Made by a program: the position numbers and the translations under genes
The notes under the pieces: model-generated
Databases searched by the model: none
What the model saw: only the letters and a program-made list of their open reading frames with translations
What the model was told of the DNA's origin: nothing
NCBI GenBank assembly: GCA_964534305.1
Contig: CAZHPR010000001.1
Span: 1-64,000, forward strand
DNA length: 64,000 bases
DNA from: CAZHPR01 sp964534305
Lineage (GTDB): Bacteria > Patescibacteriota > Minisyncoccia > Phycocordibacterales > WO2-35-19
Reading direction: 5' to 3'
Shown: piece after piece, positions 8,870 through 15,942 of the stretch
Numbering within the stretch: position 1 is the stretch's first letter
Layout: every line of letters begins with the position of its first letter

Positions 8870-10282
8870 GTGCATTATTACTCAATAGAGACAGCATTAA
8901 AAAAATGTGCTGATGTCAAAAACACTATGAACCTCGAGAACATAGAACACAAACAAAAAAGTTTTGGGAACGGTGCGATGGTACTTATTTTAAATAATGG
9001 TTCTGTTATCGGACCAGAATCCGAAGCAATGCTACAAGCCCTCCACTCTAGATCTATCGGAGGGATAAAGAGTCATCTAGAGGTACTAAAAAATAAAGGC
9101 CCAGAAAAGTTTATGTCCACATTTTATGTTGGCTATGGGCACAAATCCATCGGAGATTGTGGTACCTGCACCATATTTATAGAAGGTGTATCTATGCTTG
9201 CGGCAAAGGCAATTCAGGATTGGCCACTATACTCAGGCCAAGAAGCCTCTACTCGCTATATCGATTTTGCAAATCAAAAATTTATAGATCCAGCCAAAAC
9301 CAAAGAATCAAAAAGTATCTTGGAAGACTGGAGAAAGTTTTATATCAAAGGACTTGGAATATTAAAAGAAGAACTAGAAAAAAGATATCCGATAAACGCA
9401 GGCGAACTCGAGACTACTTACAAAAAGGCAATCATGGCTAGAGCTTTTGATATCATGAGGAGCTTCTTGCCGGCAGGAGCCTCTACCAACCTCGCATGGC
9501 ACACCAACTTTAGACAAGCTGCTGACCATCTAATGAGACTCAGACACCACCCCCTAAAGGAAGTTCAGGAAATTGCAAAAACAGTAGAAGAGCTTTTGCT
9601 CGAGGCCTACCCAAGTTCTTTTGGACACAAAGTATACGACACCACAGAGAACTTTAATAAAAAATGGATGGAAAAAGATTATTACTTTACAAATAGCAAA
9701 CCAAAGGAGTTTGTGATGTCTAAAAATTTGGTAGACAAAAAATTACTAAAAAAATACAAAAGTGCACTAAAAAACAGACCTCTCAAAACGGAACTACCAA
9801 AAGAAATCGCAGAATGTGGCCAAGTCCAGTTTGAATTTATTTTGGACTTTGGATCTTTCCGAGATATCCAAAGACACAGGGCGGTAATCCAAAGAATGCC
9901 TCTAGTAACAACGAGGCACGGATTTGAGGAGTGGTATCTCAGCGAATTACCAAAGGATTTTAGAAAAGAAGCAAAAGAATTTATAAAAAAACAAGAGAAA
10001 CGAATTAAAGCATTAAAATTAAAACCCGAATTAGCACAATATTACACCGCAATGGGTTATAGATTGCCAAACAGGATAACCGGATCTATCCCCCACCTTG
10101 TCTACCTTGCCGAACTAAGATCGACAAGATTTGTACACCCAACCCTAAGGAAGAGGGCTATCCAGATAGCAAAGACTTTGGAAAAAACTTTTGGTGACTG
10201 CGGTCTCAAGCTTCATCTAGATAGCGATCCTGATCGGTTTGATGTAAAACGTGGCGAACACGATATTACCATTAAAAAATAA
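8870..10282 (+). CDS. thyX: Double-length ThyX-family (flavin-dependent) thymidylate synthase
   Basis: Methylates dUMP to dTMP with methylene-THF, FAD and NAD(P)H, leaving THF, so no DHFR is needed. At 470 residues it is twice a usual ThyX (220-250) and reads as two tandem domains. The first half has GHKSIGDCG (90-98) and S122-x-Q-E-x-S-x-R-Y130 but lacks the RHR of the ThyX signature. The second half has RHR at 335-337 but lacks the SxNExSxRY part. One active centre may be split over both halves. The start is uncertain: GTG 8870 is used here, and ATG 8927 (MNLENIE) is plausible and leaves more promoter room. Six bases before dcd. Confidence 0.85.
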   Translation: MHYYSIETALKKCADVKNTMNLENIEHKQKSFGNGAMVLILNNGSVIGPESEAMLQALHSRSIGGIKSHLEVLKNKGPEKFMSTFYVGYGHKSIGDCGTCTIFIEGVSMLAAKAIQDWPLYSGQEASTRYIDFANQKFIDPAKTKESKSILEDWRKFYIKGLGILKEELEKRYPINAGELETTYKKAIMARAFDIMRSFLPAGASTNLAWHTNFRQAADHLMRLRHHPLKEVQEIAKTVEELLLEAYPSSFGHKVYDTTENFNKKWMEKDYYFTNSKPKEFVMSKNLVDKKLLKKYKSALKNRPLKTELPKEIAECGQVQFEFILDFGSFRDIQRHRAVIQRMPLVTTRHGFEEWYLSELPKDFRKEAKEFIKKQEKRIKALKLKPELAQYYTAMGYRLPNRITGSIPHLVYLAELRSTRFVHPTLRKRAIQIAKTLEKTFGDCGLKLHLDSDPDRFDVKRGEHDITIKK

Positions 10283-10287
10283 ATACC

Positions 10288-10959
10288 ATGGCACTTAGTG
10301 ATAAAAGAATTTTAGAAGAGATAAAAAAGGGAGACATAATAATCACACCGTTTAACATAAAGAATCTTGCAACGTCTAGCTATGACGCCACACTCGGTGA
10401 ATACTTCTTTGCTGAAAAACCACCCGCACACTTTAAAAACATATTCAATATTTACGAAAAAGAACACATAGATAGAGTCTGGGGTACAGAACCGCTTAGA
10501 GCAAAACCAGCAAAGGAGGTATTTAAAGATTACAAGTTTGATTTTGGAAATATTTCACCAAACGACAAGGTTATAATGCTTTCACCAGGAGAAACAATCC
10601 TAGCCCATACAAACGAATTTATAGGCGGTAAAAATCATATAACAACAATGATGAAGGCCCGTTCTTCTCTTGGAAGAAGCTTTATTGAGGTTTGTAAATG
10701 TGCTGGTTGGGGCGATGTAGGATACATAAACAGATGGACAATGGAAATCACAAATAATTCCAAGCATTATTACATACCACTTGTAGTCGGTAGAAGGATT
10801 GCACAAATTATATTTTTTGAGACAGGAGAAATACTAGAAAAAGATTATTCCAAAGAAGGAAAGTACCAGACAAGCTCAGACATAAAAAAACTAATAAAGG
10901 ATTGGGACCCGCTTAGTATGCTACCTAGACTCTATAAGGACAGAGAAATCAAAAAATAA
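10288..10959 (+). CDS. dcd: dCTP deaminase family protein
   Basis: Deaminates dCTP to dUTP, which Dut then converts to dUMP for ThyX. KARSSLGRSFIEVCKCAGWGD followed by TMEITNNS matches the Dcd active-site block, with E in MEITN as the expected catalytic glutamate. At 223 residues it is slightly longer than usual (about 190), with an extra middle segment (IDRVWGTEPLRAK). Its position directly behind thyX supports a role in thymidylate supply. Whether it is mono- or bifunctional (dCTP to dUMP) is not clear. Confidence 0.88.
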   Translation: MALSDKRILEEIKKGDIIITPFNIKNLATSSYDATLGEYFFAEKPPAHFKNIFNIYEKEHIDRVWGTEPLRAKPAKEVFKDYKFDFGNISPNDKVIMLSPGETILAHTNEFIGGKNHITTMMKARSSLGRSFIEVCKCAGWGDVGYINRWTMEITNNSKHYYIPLVVGRRIAQIIFFETGEILEKDYSKEGKYQTSSDIKKLIKDWDPLSMLPRLYKDREIKK

Positions 10960-11008
10960 AAATTATATTAATATATAGTGTAGAGACCTGGGATAAGGAG
11001 ATGTGGTG

Positions 11009-11398
11009 ATGCTTTTTACTTCTTGTATTTTTAAAGATCAGCCGGAAGGGGTGTTGAGAGTTTCGGTGATGAGCCGGCACACCCTAAACGACGGCAAAAC
11101 CAACGATCACAGAATTGAAGGCCGGTTTAATATTCACCTATCAATTTTGGGACCTTCCCCGAAATTGGTTGGTGAATACTACAAGAGAGGGCTCAGTTGG
11201 GAGACGTTTAAACAAAGATACCTCGAGGAGATCTCTCTGGAACCAAAGTCTTCTGTGGTCAAAATATTGGCCCGCCTTGCGATGTCCTCAGATGTAGTGA
11301 TACTTTGCGTCGAAGAAGACCCGGACACCTGCCACCGTAAAATCTTGGCCGAAGAGTGCGCCAAGTATGAACCTTCCCTAAAAATAGAGCATCGCTGA
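11009..11398 (+). CDS. DUF488 family protein
   Basis: A 129-residue protein whose C-terminal half (VVILCVEEDPDTCHRKILAE) carries the C-x(n)-CHR motif of DUF488. The family's function is unknown. The ATG at 11009 is preferred because AAGGAG (10995-11000) sits eight bases upstream; the GTG at 11003 would be only two bases from it. The stop codon lies inside the terminator stem. It is a monocistronic unit with few ATA codons, like other presumed acquired genes in the window. Confidence 0.75.
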   Translation: MLFTSCIFKDQPEGVLRVSVMSRHTLNDGKTNDHRIEGRFNIHLSILGPSPKLVGEYYKRGLSWETFKQRYLEEISLEPKSSVVKILARLAMSSDVVILCVEEDPDTCHRKILAEECAKYEPSLKIEHR

Positions 11399-11422
11399 GT
11401 GGACCCAGCGACGCTCTATTTT
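11385..11422. terminator. Bidirectional terminator between the DUF488 gene and rplK
   Basis: TAGAGC-a-TCGCTG pairs with CAGCGA-c-GCTCTA and is followed by TTTT on plus and by TTTTT on minus. It can end both convergent transcripts. Confidence 0.88.
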
Positions 11423-11440
11423 CTATGTATTTTTATAAAT

Positions 11441-11866
11441 TTAACCTTTTACTTCTACCCCCATACTTCTACACTGGCCGGCGATTATTTTGACAGCGGC
11501 TTCTAGGTCGTTTGCATTTAGATCTGCCATCTTTTTCTCCGCAATCTCTTCTAGTTGCTTCCTGGTGATGGTACCCACCTTCTGTACTGGAGGCTTACCC
11601 GCGCCCTTCTCAATACCGAGGGCCTTGATGATAAGGTTTGAAGCTGGAGGAGTTTTTAGAATAAAATCAAAAGTCCTGTCTTCATATATAGAAATCTCAG
11701 CTGGAACTAGCGTACCCGCCATATCCTTGGTAGCCTCATTGAACTTGGTAACAAATTCACCAATATTTATACCCGCAGGGCCGAGAGCGGTACCTACCGG
11801 AGGCGCAGGAGTTGCCTTACCTGCGGCGATAACTAACTTTATTTTTTTGCTTACTTTTTTTGCCAT
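11441..11866 (-). CDS. rplK: 50S ribosomal protein L11 (uL11)
   Basis: A 141-residue protein of the GTPase-associated centre. [20 protein letters not shown] near the N-terminus is the L11 signature, with the rRNA-binding C-terminal domain from about residue 70 ([13 protein letters not shown]). It is followed directly by a terminator, so rplA (uL1), its usual partner, is absent here. Loss of uL1 is known from a subset of Parcubacteria. Confidence 0.97.
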   Translation of the reverse strand: MAKKVSKKIKLVIAAGKATPAPPVGTALGPAGINIGEFVTKFNEATKDMAGTLVPAEISIYEDRTFDFILKTPPASNLIIKALGIEKGAGKPPVQKVGTITRKQLEEIAEKKMADLNANDLEAAVKIIAGQCRSMGVEVKG

Positions 11867-11984
11867 TTCTTTTACGATTTATGATCTAAGATTCTGGATT
11901 CAAGAAGGATATCCCAAGATACCGAAATAGTCAAACCCTTAAAATTCATAAATCTTAAATCAATATTCTTTAATCTAAATAAAT

Positions 11985-12530
11985 CTATATCTTCTTCACC
12001 TGCAAGAAATCCAGCTCCACCGGAGTCTCTCGGCCGAACATAGGGACAAGCACCTTGACCTTACCCCTCTCTTCATCGACTTCGCCCACCTTACCCTCCA
12101 AGTCTTTGAATGGTCCATCAACGATCTTGACTGCATCATCTGTAGAAAGGTCTATATTGTGCTTTACGGTGTCAGAATTCATTCTCTTGAATAAAGAGTC
12201 AATCTCCTTTTTCTCGAGAGGCACAGGAAAGACTCCTGAACCGACAAACCCGGTAACCCTAGGAGTATTTCTTACTACATACCAAGAATCATCTGTAACA
12301 ACCATATCTACTAGCACATAACCCGGATAAATCTTTTCCTCTTCCTCTACCCTCTTGTTGCCCTTTATCTTTACCTTCTTTTCGGTCGGTACCAGAACAT
12401 TAAATATCTTGTCCTCCATACCCAAAGACTCTATACGCTGCTTGAGATTTCTTGCGACAGCGTTTTCATAACCAGAATATGTGTGGATCGCATACCAATT
12501 GCGACCCTCTTGTATTTGTTGTTTACTCAT
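11985..12530 (-). CDS. nusG: Transcription termination/antitermination protein NusG
   Basis: Binds RNA polymerase and links transcription to Rho or to the ribosome. The 181-residue product has an NGN domain (NWYAIHTYSGYENAVARNLK at about 11-30; YPGYVLVDM mid-protein; TPRVTGFVG) and a C-terminal KOW (DGPFKDLEGKVGEVDEERGK). It lies between secE and rplK, as in most bacteria. Confidence 0.97.
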   Translation of the reverse strand: MSKQQIQEGRNWYAIHTYSGYENAVARNLKQRIESLGMEDKIFNVLVPTEKKVKIKGNKRVEEEEKIYPGYVLVDMVVTDDSWYVVRNTPRVTGFVGSGVFPVPLEKKEIDSLFKRMNSDTVKHNIDLSTDDAVKIVDGPFKDLEGKVGEVDEERGKVKVLVPMFGRETPVELDFLQVKKI

Positions 12531-12540
12531 GGTTTTTACG

Positions 12541-12618
12541 AGCCAATAATGAAATTTTAAAAAGTCTGGCCGAGCGTAGCGAAGGAGACCCGAGGACTTT
12601 TAAAAATTTTATTTTGGC
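12541..12618. repeat. Palindromic repeat (second family) between secE and nusG
   Basis: The core AAAAGTCTGGCCGAGC...GAGACCCGAGGACTTTT is flanked by AT-rich arms that also pair, so about 78 bases fold into one long hairpin. The same core ends occur at 59.81-59.87 kb beside the tmRNA. The insertion lies within the secE-nusG spacer. Confidence 0.75.
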
Positions 12619-12632
12619 GAAGTTATACTTAA

Positions 12633-12809
12633 TTAAATTACTAAATTCAATATTTTAGAAAATACCAAATCGAAGAAACCAAGAAAAACAGAAGTGATGA
12701 CTGACACGATTATCACAACTACAGTAAAAATTATTGAGTTTCTCCTACTAGGCCAATTCACATGGCTAAGCTCACCCTTGGTATCTTTTATATAGCTAAT
12801 TAATGACAT
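12633..12809 (-). CDS. secE: Preprotein translocase subunit SecE
   Basis: A 58-residue single-span partner of SecY. ISYIKDTKGELSHVNWPSRR is the conserved SecE amphipathic segment, followed by one hydrophobic helix (about residues 24-46). The ATG at 12809 gives the standard length. An in-frame ATG at 12842 would add 11 residues and leave a leader of only about a dozen bases. Confidence 0.9.
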   Translation of the reverse strand: MSLISYIKDTKGELSHVNWPSRRNSIIFTVVVIIVSVITSVFLGFFDLVFSKILNLVI

Positions 12810-12861
12810 GGTATTTATTTTAATTCTATCAAAAAACCCCATTTGGGGTCTCTTGATTACA

Positions 12862-12889
12862 ATTATACTCTTTTACACTAACCTGTCAA
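12862..12889 (-). promoter_or_regulatory. Promoter of secE-nusG-rplK
   Basis: On minus, TTGACA (12884-12889), a 16-base spacer and TATAAT (12862-12867) precede secE. Both hexamers match consensus perfectly. Confidence 0.85.
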
Positions 12890-12890
12890 T

Positions 12891-12923
12891 AACCCCCTCA
12901 CTCCCCCTTACATTAAGGGGGAA
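12891..12923 (-). repeat. GC-rich palindromic repeat, inverted copy
   Basis: On minus it reads CCCCCTTAATGTAAGGGGG followed by a GTGAGGGGGTT tail, the same layout as other family members. It faces the next copy (12953-13012) head to head. Between them is a hairpin of GGAAAGAAAAAA and TTTTTTCTTTCC. Confidence 0.75.
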
Positions 12924-12952
12924 GCAGGAAAGAAAAAAATCGTTTTTTCTTT

Positions 12953-13012
12953 CCCCTCTCTTGTTGTAACCCGCCTGCCGGACGGGCAGGGAGAGGGGTC
13001 AGGGGTGAGTTA
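12953..13012 (+). repeat. GC-rich palindromic repeat with a nested palindrome
   Basis: CCCCTCTC and GAGAGGGG form the outer palindrome, with the tail TCAGGGGTGAGTTA. The loop is interrupted by a second palindrome, CCTGCC...GGCAGG (12974-12990). The tail supplies the stop codon of the SIMPL-domain gene. Confidence 0.75.
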
Positions 13013-13819
13013 TCTTATCTCGTAAGTAATTGTTATATTTGATTCAATCTTGCTCTCTCCTACAGGGAATTCAGCTCTTTGTGGAGCAACCGCAGAAACC
13101 TTTATATCTCCGCCGCCACCCATACCCTCTCCGTAATACATTGGGTAGCCACTATTATCATTGTAATAGAGGATCTTGCCGAGTCTTACACCCAACTGAT
13201 CTGCAAGTTTCTTTGCATTCTCTCTTGCTTCTAGGATAGCCTTCTCTCTCGCTTCTGCAACATACTTTTCTCTATCATCAACCTTGAATTCAAGACCGCT
13301 TATGTTTGATGCACCGATCGAACCCACCTTTGTAACTAAGTCTCCAGCTTTTTCGGTGTCTCTGATCTTTACAGAAATTGTCTGACTAACCTCATATCCA
13401 GTGAGTCTGTTTTTGCCCGCTGGACAAGGGTAAGTGATACATACAATCTGCTCCCACTCATACTTTGGATAAACGTTGTAGCTGATGGTTTGTATATCTT
13501 TGTCTTCAATACCAGCTTCTCTTACACTCTCAAGAGCTTTTGCAATCTTGCTATCAACTTTTTCTTGAGCTGAAGCGACAGTATTACCAACCTCTACCAC
13601 AGAAAAGTTGAATGTTGCAATATCTGGTATAGCATACGCCTCACCTTTACCGCTTACTGAAATAGTGCTCTGAGGATAAACCTCTCTTCCGGCATTTGGA
13701 AGTTTCTTTAGGTCACCAACAATCCTAACCAAAAGAAATACGGAGAAAAACAAAAGAGAAATAGAAGCCCATTTTAGAACCCTCTTTGTTCCCTCCTCTC
13801 CTAAAAATTGATTAAACAT
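13010..13819 (-). CDS. SIMPL domain (DUF541) protein, membrane anchored
   Basis: A 269-residue protein with one N-terminal membrane span (about residues 15-34) and a SIMPL domain starting at ISVSGKGEAYAIPDIATFNF. EIEYR-like core features are visible: YNVYPKYEW, VSQTISVKIRDTEKAGDLV, and the helix EKAILEARENAKKLADQLGV near the C-terminus. Family members are exported and act at the envelope; no enzymatic role is established. Its stop codon lies in a repeat copy, so the C-terminus may have been reshaped by that insertion. Confidence 0.85.
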   Translation of the reverse strand: MFNQFLGEEGTKRVLKWASISLLFFSVFLLVRIVGDLKKLPNAGREVYPQSTISVSGKGEAYAIPDIATFNFSVVEVGNTVASAQEKVDSKIAKALESVREAGIEDKDIQTISYNVYPKYEWEQIVCITYPCPAGKNRLTGYEVSQTISVKIRDTEKAGDLVTKVGSIGASNISGLEFKVDDREKYVAEAREKAILEARENAKKLADQLGVRLGKILYYNDNSGYPMYYGEGMGGGGDIKVSAVAPQRAEFPVGESKIESNITITYEIR

Positions 13820-13886
13820 ATTTTTCTAATTACTACTAAATTATAATTACTAACAACCCAATTATATCACAATTATTTGCAAAATA

Positions 13887-14801
13887 CTAAGGCTGAGATT
13901 CCGTCAAATCTAGCAAATTTTCAAAAAGACAAGCGACCGTAAGGGGTCCAACGCCGCCCGGGACGGGTGTAATAGCTTCTACAATAGGAGCAACTTCATC
14001 GAAGTTTACATCTCCCACAAGTTTAGGCTTTGTTTCTAAACCATCTTTTTCTCCCCCCCTCCCCTTTGGGGAGGGGGCAGGGGGAGGGGCTATCTTATTA
14101 ATCCCAACATCAATCACAACTTGTCCTTCTTTTACAAAATCTCTGCCTACGAGTCCGGCTTGCCCAGCCGCAGAAACAATAATATCCGAAGATTTACAAA
14201 TATCTTTTGTGTTTTCTGTACCTTTATGACAAACAAAAACTTCTGCTCCCCGCTCTCTTAAAGAAATTGCGATAGGGCCACCAGCCAGTTTTGATCTTCC
14301 AATGACAGCGACTTTTTTGTGAGCGACAGGAATTTCATAATAATCAAGAATGGACTCGACTGCTCTGGCGGTTGCAGGAGTAACCAGCATAATATTTTCT
14401 TCTCTCCCCCTCTCCTTTGCAAGGAGAGGGGTTAGGGGTGAGGTAGTTAGTCCATCAGCGTCTTTATTTTTTGGAATAGAGTTTATTACTCTTGTAGAGT
14501 CAATACCTTCTGGAAGAGGGAGCTGAATTATTATGCCGTGTACGTTTTTGTCTTGTGATATTTGTTCTACTTGTTTTATCAAAACAGCTTCTCCAATATC
14601 TTGGTCGAACTTTTTTAGGATGACACCAACCCCCAAGCTTTCGCCAAACTTTATTTTGTTTCTTATATAAATATTGCTATCCTCTCTATCCCCGACCTGA
14701 ACCACGACCAAAAAAGGCTTAAAATCAAGCCTTCTTACTCTTTCTATCAAATCAACCTTTACTTTTTCCCTGACGGGTATCCCCGAAAGAATCCTTGCCA
14801 T
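13887..14801 (-). CDS. folD: Bifunctional methylene-THF dehydrogenase/cyclohydrolase with two repeat-derived inserts
   Basis: Interconverts methylene-THF, methenyl-THF and formyl-THF, feeding the same pool as GlyA and ThyX. Diagnostic segments are YIRNKIKFGESLGV (with the catalytic lysine), IIQLPLPEGID, VIGRSKLAGGPIA (NADP site) and PVPGGVGPLTVA. At 304 residues it exceeds the usual 280-290. Two surface loops hold low-complexity inserts encoded by GC-rich palindromes: TSPLTPLLAKERG after DADGL, and APPPAPSPKGRGG after VIDVGINK. All core motifs around them are intact, so the enzyme is probably active. Confidence 0.94.
   Translation of the reverse strand: MARILSGIPVREKVKVDLIERVRRLDFKPFLVVVQVGDREDSNIYIRNKIKFGESLGVGVILKKFDQDIGEAVLIKQVEQISQDKNVHGIIIQLPLPEGIDSTRVINSIPKNKDADGLTTSPLTPLLAKERGREENIMLVTPATARAVESILDYYEIPVAHKKVAVIGRSKLAGGPIAISLRERGAEVFVCHKGTENTKDICKSSDIIVSAAGQAGLVGRDFVKEGQVVIDVGINKIAPPPAPSPKGRGGEKDGLETKPKLVGDVNFDEVAPIVEAITPVPGGVGPLTVACLFENLLDLTESQP
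14051..14090. repeat. GC-rich palindromic repeat inside folD, copy 1
   Basis: CCCCTCCCCTTTGGGGAGGGG plus a G-rich tail, translated in frame on minus as a proline-rich insert (APPPAPSPKGRGG). Confidence 0.8.
14405..14446. repeat. GC-rich palindromic repeat inside folD, copy 2
   Basis: CCCTCTCCTTTGCAAGGAGA plus the tail GGGGTTAGGGGTGAGGTA. On minus it encodes TSPLTPLLAKERG. Nearly base-identical copies lie in rsmE (35084-35122) and in the beta-CASP gene (38877-38915). Confidence 0.9.
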
Positions 14802-14857
14802 AACATAGAGAAATATACCACATTTAATCTTTAGTTTGTCTAATGTATTATTAGTAT

Positions 14858-15520
14858 ATGGACCAGTATCAAAAGTGGCAGAACATAGCCTTTACCATAT
14901 TTTCAAGTCTCCTTTTAATAGGGCTTGTATCCTACAACATCTGGGGCAAGGATGTACCCATAGGAGAGATCAAGGGTTATGTAAACAGTCTTGGACCCTT
15001 GGCACCGATTGCCTTTATAATCCTCTATTCTTTTGCAACCGTTTTTATACCATCAACCCCCATCATGGCAATTTCTGGTGTTCTTTTTGGTTTTAAGTAC
15101 GGCCTTATCTACACAGTTATAGGAGGGATGATTTCCTCGATTGCGGTATTTGGGATTTCAAGAATTCTTGGCAGATCTTTCTCAGAAAAAATACTAAAAA
15201 ATGACAAGTTAAAAAAAGTTGGTGAGTACAACGACAAAATAGAAAACCATGGAATCTGGACGCTTATAGTTCTTAGGATAATGCCGATAATGCCCTTCAA
15301 TGTACTCAACTTGATTATGGGAATATCAAAAATAAAATTTAGAGATTATTTTGTCGGCACCCTATTTGGTCTTGCGCCGAGCAACGTGGCCGCGGTCTAC
15401 TTTGGGAGCCTTATTTTTACAGCAGCAGCACAAAGACTATCTTTTGCTCTAAGCGCAATAGTGCTTGCTATCATACTAGCATTTGCTTATAGAAATATAC
15501 GCAAAAATTTCAAGAAATAG
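14858..15520 (+). CDS. TVP38/TMEM64 (DedA-like) membrane protein
   Basis: A 220-residue integral membrane protein with about five to six spans. The family core is visible: FATVFIPSTPIMAISGVLFG, then GGMISSIAVFGISRILGRSF (the G-x-x-x-G region) and RIMPIMPFNVLNLIMG. TVP38/VTT-domain proteins are thought to move or scramble lipids; the substrate here is unknown. It is divergent from folD. Confidence 0.85.
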   Translation: MDQYQKWQNIAFTIFSSLLLIGLVSYNIWGKDVPIGEIKGYVNSLGPLAPIAFIILYSFATVFIPSTPIMAISGVLFGFKYGLIYTVIGGMISSIAVFGISRILGRSFSEKILKNDKLKKVGEYNDKIENHGIWTLIVLRIMPIMPFNVLNLIMGISKIKFRDYFVGTLFGLAPSNVAAVYFGSLIFTAAAQRLSFALSAIVLAIILAFAYRNIRKNFKK

Positions 15521-15522
15521 TT

Positions 15523-15903
15523 TTAAGACTTTTTTTCTTCACCAAGAATTCTCTCTATATCCTGGACAATAGACTGCAAACTCTCATCTGATTTTATTAC
15601 ATACCCTACCGCACCGAGCGACATCACATCGCTTATCTTTTTGAAACTTGAGAGATTGGAAGATACGAGGACTGGAACTTTGGGCAAGTCTTCTGATTCG
15701 TGTAGTTTCTTTAGGAAAGCTGTGCCGTCTAGTTTTGGCATCATAAGATCAAGGATTATAAGGTCAGGCTTAACCTCTTTTAGAGTCTCGAGCCCCTTCT
15801 CACCATCTTCTGCATGTATTAGCTCGTATTTACCTTTTGGTAATGCTCCCTCTAGAGTCTTTGGGAAAAACTGATCATCGTCTATTACTAATATCTTCTT
15901 CAT
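15523..15903 (-). CDS. Single-domain response regulator (CheY-like)
   Basis: A 126-residue receiver domain without an output domain. The acidic pocket DDD is at residues 8-10, the phospho-acceptor lies in LIILDLMMPKLDG (D near 52), the conserved Thr/Ser position is in VLVSSNLS, and the lysine is in YVIKSDES. It lies 39 bases downstream of a histidine kinase, almost surely its partner. With no output domain it probably signals by protein contact or phosphotransfer. Confidence 0.9.
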   Translation of the reverse strand: MKKILVIDDDQFFPKTLEGALPKGKYELIHAEDGEKGLETLKEVKPDLIILDLMMPKLDGTAFLKKLHESEDLPKVPVLVSSNLSSFKKISDVMSLGAVGYVIKSDESLQSIVQDIERILGEEKKS

Positions 15904-15942
15904 ATCCTTAATTAATTTTAAGTTTAATAATATGATAATCCC

